The notes under the pieces are model-generated. The model saw only the letters and a list, made by a program, of their open reading frames with translations, was not told where the DNA came from and ran no database searches. Position numbers and translations under genes: made by a program. This document shows positions 1 to 9,137 of a DNA stretch of 52,290 nucleotides, in pieces. How positions within the stretch are numbered: position 1 is the stretch's first letter; each line of letters opens with the position of its first letter. The DNA is taken from the NCBI GenBank assembly GCA_035628505.1, contig DASPJR010000188.1, positions 1-52,290 of the forward strand. The letters run 5' to 3'. The stretch is from DASPJR01 sp035628505. Lineage in GTDB: Bacteria > Planctomycetota > SZUA-567 > H5-PLA8.

Positions 1-2017
1 TGGCCGCCCCCGCGGGCGTATGCGCCGTGAGCCATTTGTCATAGTTCTCAACGGCAAGTTCGAAACGTCCGAGTTGCAGCGCGTGCGCGGCATCTTTCAA
101 CTGGCTGCGATCAATAATCGATTTAATCTCCTGCGCGGCAGGGGTGTTTGAATCAAGCGGGTAGAGCAGCCAGAAATCTTCGGCGGCGGCCCGCGCTTTG
201 TCGCTCTGCTGAATCTCGGCATACAGCCGCGTCAGCGAAACCAGCGCCGCCTGCTTGAGCCCGTCTGCAAGGCGGCGTGAAGGCTCGCCCCAGCCGGCTG
301 TCGAAACGGCCAGGATTTCAGAATAGGCGTCGATCGCTTTCTGAGTTTTCTCGCTTCCGGCGCGCTGCAGAACCAGACCGTGAGCCAGCCGCGCGGCCAT
401 GCCTTCGACGGAGCGGCTCAGCCAGTTGCGCAGCCCTTCAAATTCCCTGGCGGCAACGGTAGGGCGTTCACCGATGACGCTCTCTGTCGTCAGCATCCAA
501 TGTTGCGCAACAGCATGATTAAACGAGGCCAGCAAAGCCGACTGATTGGCCGGAGTCAGATCGCGCAGCGTCACGCCGATTCCCGCGGCGATCTGGCGCG
601 CCCACTCAGGCTTCTCTGCAGCAGGGGCCGGTGCCGCCTCGACATCGACTTTCAGGGCTTCATCGAACGCCACACGAGCGGCATCGAAGGCTGCGTAGGC
701 AGTGGACAATTCTTCTTTGCCGGCGGCTACCCGTTCCATCAGCGCGCGGCCGCGTTCCAGATGCGCAAGACCCTCGAGCATGCGGCCGAAGTCGCGGCGC
801 TCGTCGCTGGCGTGCAATGGTTCATACGCCACGCGCAGCGCCTGCTGGCCGGCCGCGAGTCTCTCAGCGCGTTCGGCGGCGCTGCTGGCGCGCATGCCGT
901 CCTGCAATTGAGCCAGCGCGGCTGCGATTGCACCGGGCGTGTTGCGATTCATACCCAGGCGCTCGCCAAGGTCTTGGAAATCCGGTTTCTCAAGCAGGCC
1001 GATAATGGTGCGGTCCTGCGGCAGGATGCCTTCGGAGGTGTGCCAGCTCGTGCTGCGGCGAGTTTCGATCACGCGCGAGCCTGCCAGGTCGACCTTTCGC
1101 GTGCGGCGTTCTTTGGCGGTGAACGTCACCCGGTTACCCTGCGAGATGGCAATGCCTTCGGGCATTTTTTCGTTAGCGATAGAGATGCTGCCGGAGATGA
1201 CGGTCGCAACCATCGGAGGCTCGGCCGATGCAGCGCCCTCAGCGGCGGCTGGCTGCGTCATCAGCCACGCGGGCCACTCGGCTTTCGAAGGCTGCGGCAG
1301 CCAGAGGTCAACGACGGAGTTCGCCGCAATGCGAACAGTGCCCTGGGGAGCGCGCAACGTCACTTCCTGCTGCGCCGTCGCAATGCCCAGGTGTCCCTGG
1401 TGCATGCGGAAGCTCGGCTCGGGCTTGCTCTTTTCAATGGCGATGCGGCTGCGTTCATCGATATCGATCAGCGTCTCAGCGCCGAGGCGGATACGGGAGA
1501 ACTGTCCCTGGGCCGTCGTAATCTCATCGTGCTCGTAAATATTCATGTTCTTGGCCAGCGGCTGGCGTTCGCCGCTGGACATGACCAGCGTGCCGCCAGT
1601 GCCGGATAGCGCCGTACCCATCGCTTCTCGCGGCTTCATCAGGAACACGCAGAAGAAGAATGACGCGGCGATGCCCACGCCCCACAGGATGTTGCGGCGC
1701 ATGCGGTGGCTGCGCAGAGCCTGCTGCCGGAACCGTTCTTCGTTATGCAGCGCCGCGACAACCTTGTCGCTCAGGCGCCGGCTGGGCTCGCTGATATTCT
1801 CAAGCGCTTCGCGCAGGAGGTGGTTCTCTTCCCGCAACGCATCCAGACGGCGGCGCGCCGGTGCGCTGGTGCGGAGGAGCTCTTCGACAGCAGATTTTTC
1901 AGCGCCTTCCAGCCGGCCGTCCAGATAACGCATGAGCTGAAGCTCATCGATCGGGTCGGGCGACACTGGATGCGCGTGAGCGTCAGGAGGGATAGGGTTG
2001 TTGGATTCGATATTCAT
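1..2017 (-). CDS. FecR-type membrane anti-sigma/sensor protein (partial, runs off left edge)
   Basis: My own reverse-strand reading is open without a stop from the ATG at 2017 to base 1 (about 672 codons), so the C-terminus lies outside the window. Residues 1-105 are a soluble anti-sigma-like region with a helical DELQLMRYLDGRL segment and no zinc-binding HxxxCxxC. A membrane helix lies near residues 109-127 (ILWGVGIAASFFFCVFLM). Residues about 140-300 look like a FecR domain, including phrases such as VTLRAPQGTVRIAANSVVDLW. The remainder is Ala/Glu-rich helix, possibly TPR-like. It lies 36 bp downstream of an ECF sigma gene in the same direction, so it is probably the membrane anchor that controls that sigma factor. 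Family membership is read from motifs only. The length beyond the FecR domain is unusual and may carry a separate sensing or protein-interaction module. Confidence 0.82.
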   Translation of the reverse strand, partial: MNIESNNPIPPDAHAHPVSPDPIDELQLMRYLDGRLEGAEKSAVEELLRTSAPARRRLDALREENHLLREALENISEPSRRLSDKVVAALHNEERFRQQALRSHRMRRNILWGVGIAASFFFCVFLMKPREAMGTALSGTGGTLVMSSGERQPLAKNMNIYEHDEITTAQGQFSRIRLGAETLIDIDERSRIAIEKSKPEPSFRMHQGHLGIATAQQEVTLRAPQGTVRIAANSVVDLWLPQPSKAEWPAWLMTQPAAAEGAASAEPPMVATVISGSISIANEKMPEGIAISQGNRVTFTAKERRTRKVDLAGSRVIETRRSTSWHTSEGILPQDRTIIGLLEKPDFQDLGERLGMNRNTPGAIAAALAQLQDGMRASSAAERAERLAAGQQALRVAYEPLHASDERRDFGRMLEGLAHLERGRALMERVAAGKEELSTAYAAFDAARVAFDEALKVDVEAAPAPAAEKPEWARQIAAGIGVTLRDLTPANQSALLASFNHAVAQHWMLTTESVIGERPTVAAREFEGLRNWLSRSVEGMAARLAHGLVLQRAGSEKTQKAIDAYSEILAVSTAGWGEPSRRLADGLKQAALVSLTRLYAEIQQSDKARAAAEDFWLLYPLDSNTPAAQEIKSIIDRSQLKDAAHALQLGRFELAVENYDKWLTAHTPAGAA

Positions 2018-2053
2018 CTTCGTCTCAATTCAGCGCGCGCACAGCCGCGCAAC

Positions 2054-2659
2054 TCAACCCTTCCGCTCCAGTTTCTCGCGCAGCATCTTCTTGGCTCGAT
2101 GAATGCGCGTTTCGATCGTAGATACCGGCAACTCCAGAATTTCAGCAATCTTTTCGTAGCTCAGTTCTTCCTGGTACCGCAGGATCAGCACTTCGCGGTA
2201 CTTTTCGTCGAGCGACTGAATGCAGTCCTGAACCTGTCCTGCCTGCACCCGGTGCTCGTATACTTCTTCCGGCCTGAGCGACTTCGTGTCCGCCGCGCGC
2301 TCCATCTCTTCGTCGTCCGCAGCGCGCGGTTTCTTCTTGCGCAGCGTGTCGATCGATAGATTGTGCGCGATGCGGTAGCACCACTTGACGTAACCGCCCG
2401 CCGCCTCCGGATCCACCTGGTTCCACGTGCGCCAGGCCTGATACAGAGCCTCCTGCGTGATGTCCTCAGCGTCTTCGCGGCTTGAAACCATCCGTAAGAC
2501 GTAAGTAAAGATGCTCGCCTCGTGCTCGCGGGCGAACTGCGCAAACTGCCGCAGATTCACCTGTGCGTCATCTTCACCCGCAGAGGGGCCTGGTGTTATC
2601 GTCGAAATGCTCAATCCGCTCTCTAAGCTGATCGGCACTGCTCTTAAGCCCCTGATCAA
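2054..2659 (-). CDS. ECF-type RNA polymerase sigma factor
   Basis: 201 aa. Sigma region 2 is at about residues 38-105 (FTYVLRMVSSREDAEDITQEAL, then YRIAHNLSIDTLRKKK). Region 4 is at about 140-198 (SLDEKYREVLILRYQEELSYEKIAEIL followed by the VSTIETRIHRAKKML recognition helix). The first 35 residues are low-complexity, so the true start could lie a little downstream, but there is no later ATG before region 2. It is followed after 36 bp by the FecR-like anti-sigma gene, the usual sigma/anti-sigma order. It would direct core RNA polymerase to a stress or envelope regulon. The targets cannot be read here. The acidic linker between regions 2 and 4 (about residues 105-130) is typical of ECFs. Confidence 0.93.
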   Translation of the reverse strand: MIRGLRAVPISLESGLSISTITPGPSAGEDDAQVNLRQFAQFAREHEASIFTYVLRMVSSREDAEDITQEALYQAWRTWNQVDPEAAGGYVKWCYRIAHNLSIDTLRKKKPRAADDEEMERAADTKSLRPEEVYEHRVQAGQVQDCIQSLDEKYREVLILRYQEELSYEKIAEILELPVSTIETRIHRAKKMLREKLERKG

Positions 2660-2876
2660 ATAACGGATGGTCCGCTGGGAACTTGCAGCACACGTGCCGA
2701 AATTTCTTCTTTCTTGTAAACGCTGGCTTTATAGCAGCTTATAGCTGGCTCTGCAGAGAAATTCCGAGGCTCGGATATTTTGTCCAGAAACGCACATCGT
2801 GGCGTCTGGTGCCCGCCCAAGCCCTCTCCTTATTAGCCACACAGGCCCTTATCGCCTTCGCATCCTGACTCGTTCC
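2660..2876. promoter_or_regulatory. Intergenic region upstream of the sigma/anti-sigma operon
   Basis: 217 bp between the ECF sigma start and the ruvC stop, both on the minus strand. It contains an AT-rich stretch with a 7-nt direct repeat TTATAGC (about 2729-2747). Read on the minus strand this gives TATAAG/TATAAA-like hexamers that could serve as a -10. No clear ECF-type AAC box was recognised. No gene is seen. Confidence 0.3.
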
Positions 2877-3464
2877 TCAAACGCGCCGGGCTAAAGCGAT
2901 GGCGGCGGCGAGCGCGTCCGTGACGTCTTCAGGTTCCGGCGTCTTCGAAAGACCCAGCTGAGCCACAACCATCTGAGCCACCGCCTCTTTACTGGAGGCA
3001 CCGTTGCCGGTGACGGACTGCTTGATTGAGCGCGGAGCGAGTTCGAGGATATCCAGCTTTGCGCGAGCCAGGCACAGCAAGGCGATGCCGCGGCCTTCGC
3101 CCATCGCAATGGCTGATTTCATATTGATGCCGGCAAATGTCTCTTCCAAGGCCGCCGCGTCCGGCTTGAGGCGCGCGATGATCTCTTCGAGTTCCGAAAA
3201 AATGCCGCAGAGGCGGTCTTTAAGCTCCAGTTTGTCACCCGGACGGACGCATCCGCATTCGATCAAGCGCAGCGAATTGTCCATGCGCCGCTCAATCATC
3301 CCCCAGCCTACGCAGCGCGTGCCTGGGTCGATGCCGAGCAGCCGCAGGCTGCGCGTCTGCTTCGCCGAACTGCTGACGAGCACCGGCGGCTCAAGGCGTT
3401 TCTTTTTTTTGTGCCCGGTCATCACGAGCAAGTCATCCAGCGTGTAAGGCCCGTCGAGTGCCAT
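2877..3464 (-). CDS. ruvC: Crossover junction endodeoxyribonuclease RuvC
   Basis: 195 aa. It resolves Holliday junctions as a dimer together with RuvAB. The RNase H-like fold motifs are present: GIDPGTRCVGWG with catalytic D46, the AALEETF motif with E107, and the C-terminal EDVTDALAAAIA motif with D180 and D183, giving all four metal-binding acidic residues. The family is usually about 160-175 aa. Here about 40 residues precede the first strand (a Lys-rich GHKKKKRLEPP segment), so either the N-terminus is extended or translation starts later at a non-ATG codon. ruvA and ruvB are not in the window, so the gene is an orphan here. The divergent neighbour is the MBOAT gene. Confidence 0.93.
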   Translation of the reverse strand: MALDGPYTLDDLLVMTGHKKKKRLEPPVLVSSSAKQTRSLRLLGIDPGTRCVGWGMIERRMDNSLRLIECGCVRPGDKLELKDRLCGIFSELEEIIARLKPDAAALEETFAGINMKSAIAMGEGRGIALLCLARAKLDILELAPRSIKQSVTGNGASSKEAVAQMVVAQLGLSKTPEPEDVTDALAAAIALARRV

Positions 3465-3642
3465 TCAACTTTCTCCAGAATGCCTCAGACGGTATCGGCA
3501 ATCAGAAGTGAATCTCAAAGGCGTTCTCGGCCCCTCCCCGCCTTTAAGGTGCCGTCAGCATAGGACGCGACAGAGCCTTATCCACTATTTAAAAGCGGGC
3601 TGCTCCGTTAGGATTGGCGCCGATCTCAGGGTCGAGCGCTGC

Positions 3643-5103
3643 ATGGTTTTTAACTCGCTAGAGTTCCTGATCTTCTTTCCGCTTGTCGCCACTACGTTTT
3701 TCCTGCTGCCGCACCGCCACCGCGCACTCTTTCTGCTGCTGGCAAGCTACTTCTTTTATTGCTGGGCCGTGCCGGTTTATGGCGTGCTGCTGCTGGCGAT
3801 AACGGTTCTGGACTGGTACTGCGCGCTGCGGATCGAAAAATCCGGCTCAATCTTAACGCGGCGCGCTTTGCTCCTGCTGAGCCTGGCGTCGAACTTCGGG
3901 ATTCTGTTCACGTTTAAATATTTCAATTTCTTCAAGAGCTGGCTGCGGGATGTTGCCGAGCTGTTTCAAACTACCCTTCCCCTGCCGACGCTCAGCCTAC
4001 TTCTGCCAATCGGGATTTCCTTCTATGTCTTCCAGTCTGTCAGTTACATGATCGACGTATACAACCGGCGTGAAAAGGCTGAACCTTGCTTCATCAAGCT
4101 CGCGCTCTTCATTTCCTTTTTCCCGCAGCTTGTCGCCGGCCCGATTGAACGCAGCGAGAATTTGAAGCCGCAGTTTGATGAAGAGAAGCACTTCGACGAG
4201 CTGCGCGTGACCGCCGGGCTGCGCCTGATGCTGTGGGGTCTTTTCAAAAAGATGGTGATCGCCGACAACATCGCCCGCATCGTCATTAACGTCTATGGAG
4301 ATCCGGAAAGCTACAGCGGCCCCAGCCTGGTTACTGCCACAGTCTTCTTTGCCTTTCAGATCTACTGCGATTTCTCCGGTTATTGCGATGTGGCCATTGG
4401 CGCGGCGCAGGTACTCGGTTACCGGCTCATGGACAATTTCCGGCGGCCGTACTATTCGCAGTCCATTGGCGAATTCTGGAAGCGCTGGCACATTTCCCTT
4501 TCGACGTGGTTTCGCGATTACCTCTACATTCCTCTCGGCGGTAACCGCGTGGGACGCTCGCGCTGGTTTTTGAATTTGCTGATCGTGTTCCTGGCCAGCG
4601 GGCTGTGGCATGGGGCGAATGTCACGTTCATTATCTGGGGCTTTCTGCATGGTCTTTACCTGATTGCCGAAATCATCTTCGCGCCCGCGCGGCAGCAGAT
4701 CAGCGAGCGCATCGGGCTGCCCAGATTTCCCGCGCTTCAGAGCGGACTGAATATTGCCTTCACCTTCAGCCTGGTTTGCTTCGGCTGGATTTTCTTCCGC
4801 GCTCAGAACATCAATCAGGCGCTCTATATCGCATCGCATCTTTTTTCGGGCTGGGGCGAGATCGATTCGGCACTGGCGTTCGAGAAACTGGTGATGGTCG
4901 GAAGTCCTGTGGACTTCGTGGTGGGCTGTGCCTCAATCGCGTTCATGGAATGGGTTGAGGGATCGCAGCAGCACAAGGGCATGCGTTTCATGTTCAGCGA
5001 ACGGCCGGCAGCCGTGCGCTGGGCGATGTACTACGCGCTGGTGCTGTGCATCCTGCTGCTGGGCGAGTGGCAATCAAAAGAATTCATTTATTTCCGTTTT
5101 TAG
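3643..5103 (+). CDS. MBOAT-family O-acyltransferase (AlgI/DltB-like)
   Basis: An open frame extends back to 3508, but I choose the ATG at 3643, where the product begins MVFNSLEFLIFF, the normal MBOAT N-terminus. That gives 486 aa, close to the family length. It is polytopic, with about ten hydrophobic segments. The signature is QIYCDFSGYCDVAIG, then FWKRWHISLSTWFRDYLYIPLGG (H283), and SGLWHGANVTFIIWGFLHG with the catalytic His at 323. Such proteins move acyl groups across the inner membrane for transfer to an exported polysaccharide. The next gene, 3 bp downstream, encodes an AlgJ/AlgX-like SGNH protein, the usual partner. No polysaccharide synthase is adjacent, so the polymer acylated is unknown. 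Confidence 0.93.
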   Translation: MVFNSLEFLIFFPLVATTFFLLPHRHRALFLLLASYFFYCWAVPVYGVLLLAITVLDWYCALRIEKSGSILTRRALLLLSLASNFGILFTFKYFNFFKSWLRDVAELFQTTLPLPTLSLLLPIGISFYVFQSVSYMIDVYNRREKAEPCFIKLALFISFFPQLVAGPIERSENLKPQFDEEKHFDELRVTAGLRLMLWGLFKKMVIADNIARIVINVYGDPESYSGPSLVTATVFFAFQIYCDFSGYCDVAIGAAQVLGYRLMDNFRRPYYSQSIGEFWKRWHISLSTWFRDYLYIPLGGNRVGRSRWFLNLLIVFLASGLWHGANVTFIIWGFLHGLYLIAEIIFAPARQQISERIGLPRFPALQSGLNIAFTFSLVCFGWIFFRAQNINQALYIASHLFSGWGEIDSALAFEKLVMVGSPVDFVVGCASIAFMEWVEGSQQHKGMRFMFSERPAAVRWAMYYALVLCILLLGEWQSKEFIYFRF

Positions 5104-5106
5104 CAG

Positions 5107-6210
5107 GTGCGTGGATTGAGAACGTTCGCGACAAAACTTCTGCTGTTCCTGGCGCCGTTCTTCGCGCTTCTGCTGGTCCAGCAGTTCGTGCTGCCGCCGG
5201 ATTACTTCTGCTTCCGCTGCTGGGAAGCAATGTCGCCGAGCTGGCGAGTCGCGCGCTTTATGCCGGGTCCGTTTTATCCGCTCACGCGCATGCAGAAAAC
5301 CGAGCAGGGCGATCTGGCGTATTACACGCCGTACGCAGTGAAGAAAGAAGTCGTCTGGCAGACAGACCGCTATGGCTTCCGGAATCAGGACGATTCCAAT
5401 CCGGTGTTCGATGTTGTTATCGTCGGCGATTCGAACGGAGTCGGAACAGGGCTAACGCAGAGCGAGACGCTGAGCGAGGTGCTCGCGCGCGAGAGCGGGC
5501 TGCGTGTTTACACGTATGCCAGCTCCAACAACGCCGTCGTTCCGTTCCTGGCCGAAAAGCGCTTCCGCGATGCGCCGCCGCGCATCGTCGTGCTGCAGTG
5601 TGTTGAACGGATGATCGGTTCGCTGAATGCGGGTGTAGCGAGTGCCGAGGTGCGCGAGCATCCACTGTACGGTGCGGCCACGGTCAGCTTGCTGCGCGGC
5701 ATCGATCGCTGCGCAAAAATGCCTGTGTTCCATTATTCGCGTGCGCGCACCCGGGAACTCCTGCGTGATGGCATCGATACAATGCTTGGAAAAAGCACGA
5801 ATGAATCGGCCTTGCCATACGGCAGCGTCTGGGCCAACGACCGCTCCATGATTTTCATCCACGGCTCCGGCTACCGCGAGCTTGGCCCAGGAGAAGTGGA
5901 GCGTGCGGCGCAGAACATCGTCACCCTGCGTCAGCTGATTGAAGCGCGCGGCAGCCGCTTTATTTTTCTGCCGATCCCGGAGAAGGCCAATGTGTATCAT
6001 GCGAAATTCGGAGACGGCAGAAAGCCGGTCTACCTTCCAGCGCTGCAGCAGCGTTTGAAAGAACTCGGCGTACCGTTCGTTCCCATGCAGGAAGCCTTCG
6101 AGAACGCCCGCGAGAGCGCGCCAGAGCTGCTCTTCCTGTTCGACGACACGCACTGGTCGCCGCGCGGCGTGCAGGTCGCCGTGGATGCGCTGATACCGAT
6201 GCTGAAGTGA
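5107..6210 (+). CDS. AlgJ/AlgX-like SGNH-type O-acetyltransferase partner of the MBOAT protein
   Basis: 367 aa from a GTG start 3 bp after the MBOAT stop. An N-terminal membrane anchor or signal (LLLFLAPFFALLLVQQFVL, residues 11-29) would place the catalytic domain in the periplasm. The SGNH block I is VVIVGDSNGVG with Ser109. The C-terminal block is DDTHWSPRG with D346 and H349, the DxxHW pattern of AlgJ/AlgX/DHHW proteins. With the MBOAT protein it would form a two-part system: the MBOAT exports the acetyl group and this protein places it on a sugar polymer. The stop codon directly abuts the stop of the convergent DUF4091 gene. Confidence 0.85.
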   Translation: MRGLRTFATKLLLFLAPFFALLLVQQFVLPPDYFCFRCWEAMSPSWRVARFMPGPFYPLTRMQKTEQGDLAYYTPYAVKKEVVWQTDRYGFRNQDDSNPVFDVVIVGDSNGVGTGLTQSETLSEVLARESGLRVYTYASSNNAVVPFLAEKRFRDAPPRIVVLQCVERMIGSLNAGVASAEVREHPLYGAATVSLLRGIDRCAKMPVFHYSRARTRELLRDGIDTMLGKSTNESALPYGSVWANDRSMIFIHGSGYRELGPGEVERAAQNIVTLRQLIEARGSRFIFLPIPEKANVYHAKFGDGRKPVYLPALQQRLKELGVPFVPMQEAFENARESAPELLFLFDDTHWSPRGVQVAVDALIPMLK

Positions 6211-8943
6211 TTACTTCCCCTGCAGCTTTTTAATGTGCTGAATGCAGGTATTGCGGAACGTCTCGTCATCCATGAACCCGGCCGGACGCTCTCGTACCTG
6301 AACACCGATTTTCTGATTCACATCCTCGAGCCACGCCAGCGCCGCCTGAGCTTCGGGCGAATCCTTTTTCTTCTGCGCCAGATTCCAGAGGGTGACCGCG
6401 AAGCGCAGATCGTCAGCGCCTTCGCGTGCACGCGCAAAGTGAATCGTTGGGATGATCTCGTCGCGGCCCCAGTTGATCATCGCCGTGTCCGGCTCGCGGC
6501 CGTCGAGATCGAAGAACTGGCAGCCGTGCAGGCAGAGCAGATGCCACTGCAAACGCCCGCGAACGCCCTTCCGCGATTCGGCCCACTGGTACGCGCCGAA
6601 GCTGAACCGCGAGCGGCCCTGGTTGTAGATCCACAGTTCGCGGCCGAATTCTTTTGCTTTGTCCACGTCCGTCTGCGTGTGCAGGTTCAACGCCGACCAC
6701 GTGAGCGTCTTGAAAATTTCCTGAACGACGTTTTCGAACGGATCGTCTTTCCAATGCACGGAGTACGAGCCGCCGATGCGCACGAACGGCACGGCTTCGC
6801 GATAAATCTTCATCAATTCAAGCTCGGCTTTGGCATGCTCGATCACGCGCGGCTCGTCGGTCATGCCGTAAAGCACCGGCGGCCAGTTTTCCTTTTCAGC
6901 ATGCTCCTTCACCGCGCCCCAGACAATTTTCAGAAGCTCGCCCAACGGCTTGCCAGTTTTCTTCTCCCATTCGCGGCCGGTGTTGCCGACCTTGTAGCCG
7001 TCATGCAGCCCCTGGATCATCGCCGGGCCGCCGTACGAGACGAACTCTTTCGTGAATCCGCATTCACGCGCGATGCGGAAGTATTCATCGCATGCCGCGA
7101 AATCGAGCTTGGGCTTTCCATCCGCATCGAAGCCGCTGAATGGAATGTTCGGCCCGCCCGACAGGCAGTTCATGCCGTAGTCTTTAATGAGCATGAAAAG
7201 CTTGCGCATGGCCTCCGTGCGCTGTTCCTTTGAAAACTGCGAGGGAATATGAGTGCCGTAAAAGCCCATGCGGAAATCCGGTTCATCGAGCGAGAGATCG
7301 AGCACTTCGAGGCTGATCGGAATTTTCTTTTCGTCGAGCCACGCCGAGAGAGTGATCTGGCCGCTGTACGTCCCGGGTTTGGCGTCTGCCGGCACCTTCA
7401 CGGTGAGCCAGAATTGCCGCGTCACATTTGCCTGCATCCGCAGCGAACCCGGCAGCTTGCGAAGCGACTCAGGCTGGATTGTGTACGCAATGTCATTGTA
7501 ACCGCGGTGCGTGGCGTAATGGACGTAGCGCGTTTCTATGTTGGCCGCAGGGATAGAACCGGCCGGGCCGGTGAGGTCTGTAACGCTGACGCGCACCTCT
7601 CCTTCCTGATCTTTTTTCGGCCGAACGGCGAACGTGTACGACAGACGCTGGCCGCGCGCGCCAGTGCGCGCGAGCTTGCCCTCAGCGGGGCCGGGCTCGC
7701 CGTCGGGCAGGATTTCATCTTCAAGTGAGGGAAAGCCGATAATGCCAAACGCCTGCTTGGGCTTGCCCATGTAGACGGCCCGTTTTTCGAACTCGCTGCG
7801 GTTTTTTGCTTCCACTTCCGCGAGCCACTTTTCGGATTCGGCCTTTTTTGTGAGCGGATAAAGGACAAGCCCGGCAACACGGCAAGCATTCCACCCATCG
7901 GCTCTAAAGCGCAAGTTGAGCGTGCCGTCCGCGACTTCCACCTCGAAACGTTTGGGTTCCACAAGCGGCTTCATGTAGAGGTCCCAGATGCTGTCGCCAG
8001 GCATCGGTTCCACTTTTTCGAAGCGATAGAGGTAATCAGTCGGGCCCGCTTCGCCGCGGTCCTCGCTCCAGACCTGCTTTCCGTCCGACTCGATCCAGCG
8101 CTTGCGGAAAAACGCCTGTTCGCCACCCCAGTAGCCGAGATCGCTGAATACGAGCCAGACGCTGTAATTTCCGTTGGGCACCGTGGCGATGAATTCATCG
8201 TCTTGCATCTGCACGGCGTCCTGAAAGAGTCGCGTTGGAAACGTATCGTCGCGTGCGGCGTTCGGGCCCCACTTCGGATGGCGTAGTCCGGCAGCGGCGC
8301 CATTCTTTCCGTGAACGGTGTTCCACGTGATGGCCGCGAATCCCGGGAAAATCGACTGGCTCTCGGGACCGAAATCGAATGCGAGGATGCCATCCGGGCG
8401 CGACTCTTTAACGAGCCTCACGTAATCCATGAACAGATTGACGCTTTCTTCTTTGGTCTGAAAACCAATGTCAAGACGCGCGATCTGCGCCGGATCGATG
8501 TTCGTTTTCAGGTCGTGCCCGCGGCTGCCGGCCTCTCCGCGGAAGAGGCCATTTACCGGAAGCGAAAGCGTGTTGGCGCCGGGCTTGAGCGTGAACGTGC
8601 CGTTGTGCCGGTTCCAGTATGAGTTCTTCTTCATGAAGTCGGCGTCGCCGATCAGCAGCGAGCCGGCAACAGGATCTTTTCCTGTGTTGAAAATGTCGAT
8701 TTCAAGAGCATCGTAGGCGCTCCAGTTCTTTTCGAAGCGGAACGAGACCATGTACTCATTAGCGGAAATCTGCAGCGACTTCTTTCCGTGAGTCACGTTC
8801 TTGTCGCTGAGCACCGCGCTTTTCTTTTTGAACTCCCAGATCTTCAAGTCCGCGTCGGTCTCGAAGTCTTGAAGAACCTTCACATTCTGAGCAAAAGCGG
8901 CGGATGTAATCAGAATTAAGCTGAAAACCAGATTGTTGCGCAT
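6211..8943 (-). CDS. Secreted DUF4091 (GH123-like) glycosidase-type protein
   Basis: 910 aa from the ATG at 8943, preceded by a GAGG ribosome site 8 nt upstream. The frame extends to 9003, but MRNNLVFSLILITSAAFAQ is a clear signal peptide. Residues about 20-400 form beta-rich carbohydrate-binding-like domains (WNRHNGTFTL, AFDFGPESQ, WNACRVAGLVLYP). Then comes a middle beta domain and, from about 560, a TIM-barrel-like DUF4091 region (MGFYGTHIPSQFSKEQR, KDYGMNCLSGGP) with LYGMTDEPR, which carries the adjacent D-E pair used by GH123-type hexosaminidases. The substrate is probably an exported or environmental glycan, but specificity is not readable. An esterase gene lies 194 bp upstream on the same strand. 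Confidence 0.85.
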   Translation of the reverse strand: MRNNLVFSLILITSAAFAQNVKVLQDFETDADLKIWEFKKKSAVLSDKNVTHGKKSLQISANEYMVSFRFEKNWSAYDALEIDIFNTGKDPVAGSLLIGDADFMKKNSYWNRHNGTFTLKPGANTLSLPVNGLFRGEAGSRGHDLKTNIDPAQIARLDIGFQTKEESVNLFMDYVRLVKESRPDGILAFDFGPESQSIFPGFAAITWNTVHGKNGAAAGLRHPKWGPNAARDDTFPTRLFQDAVQMQDDEFIATVPNGNYSVWLVFSDLGYWGGEQAFFRKRWIESDGKQVWSEDRGEAGPTDYLYRFEKVEPMPGDSIWDLYMKPLVEPKRFEVEVADGTLNLRFRADGWNACRVAGLVLYPLTKKAESEKWLAEVEAKNRSEFEKRAVYMGKPKQAFGIIGFPSLEDEILPDGEPGPAEGKLARTGARGQRLSYTFAVRPKKDQEGEVRVSVTDLTGPAGSIPAANIETRYVHYATHRGYNDIAYTIQPESLRKLPGSLRMQANVTRQFWLTVKVPADAKPGTYSGQITLSAWLDEKKIPISLEVLDLSLDEPDFRMGFYGTHIPSQFSKEQRTEAMRKLFMLIKDYGMNCLSGGPNIPFSGFDADGKPKLDFAACDEYFRIARECGFTKEFVSYGGPAMIQGLHDGYKVGNTGREWEKKTGKPLGELLKIVWGAVKEHAEKENWPPVLYGMTDEPRVIEHAKAELELMKIYREAVPFVRIGGSYSVHWKDDPFENVVQEIFKTLTWSALNLHTQTDVDKAKEFGRELWIYNQGRSRFSFGAYQWAESRKGVRGRLQWHLLCLHGCQFFDLDGREPDTAMINWGRDEIIPTIHFARAREGADDLRFAVTLWNLAQKKKDSPEAQAALAWLEDVNQKIGVQVRERPAGFMDDETFRNTCIQHIKKLQGK

Positions 8944-9103
8944 ATGCGATTTCCTCACCGTTGCGTCTGTATACCCCGCAAACCGCGAGAGTTTTTGAAT
9001 CAACGTGAAATCGCGCGAAAGTTCGTGGCGTGTCGAGATGTCTAGATTGGTTTATTTGTTCATGACAAGAACGAGCGCGGCAGAGTCTCTCCTTTATAGA
9101 AGA

Positions 9104-9130
9104 GAAACTCCGTGTCTCCGTGTTGAAGTC
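9104..9130. repeat. CACGGAG-type 9-nt repeat units
   Basis: Two near-adjacent copies of a CTCCGTGTC/CTCCGTGTT unit just downstream of the esterase gene. They belong to the same dialect as the units at 10656-10683 and 51697-51735. Confidence 0.5.
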
Positions 9131-9137
9131 GTTTTCT

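Noticed and set aside
380..1609. 409-codon plus-strand open frame at the left end
   Set aside because: It is antisense to a continuous minus-strand FecR-like gene with recognisable domains; its product is Arg/His/Ala-rich with no motif.
3508..3642. Start of the MBOAT frame at 3508
   Set aside because: The first 45 residues have no membrane character and no ribosome site; the family N-terminus begins at 3643.
6235..7233. 332-codon plus-strand frame opposite the DUF4091 gene
   Set aside because: Shadow of the minus-strand gene, with no domain and no ribosome site.
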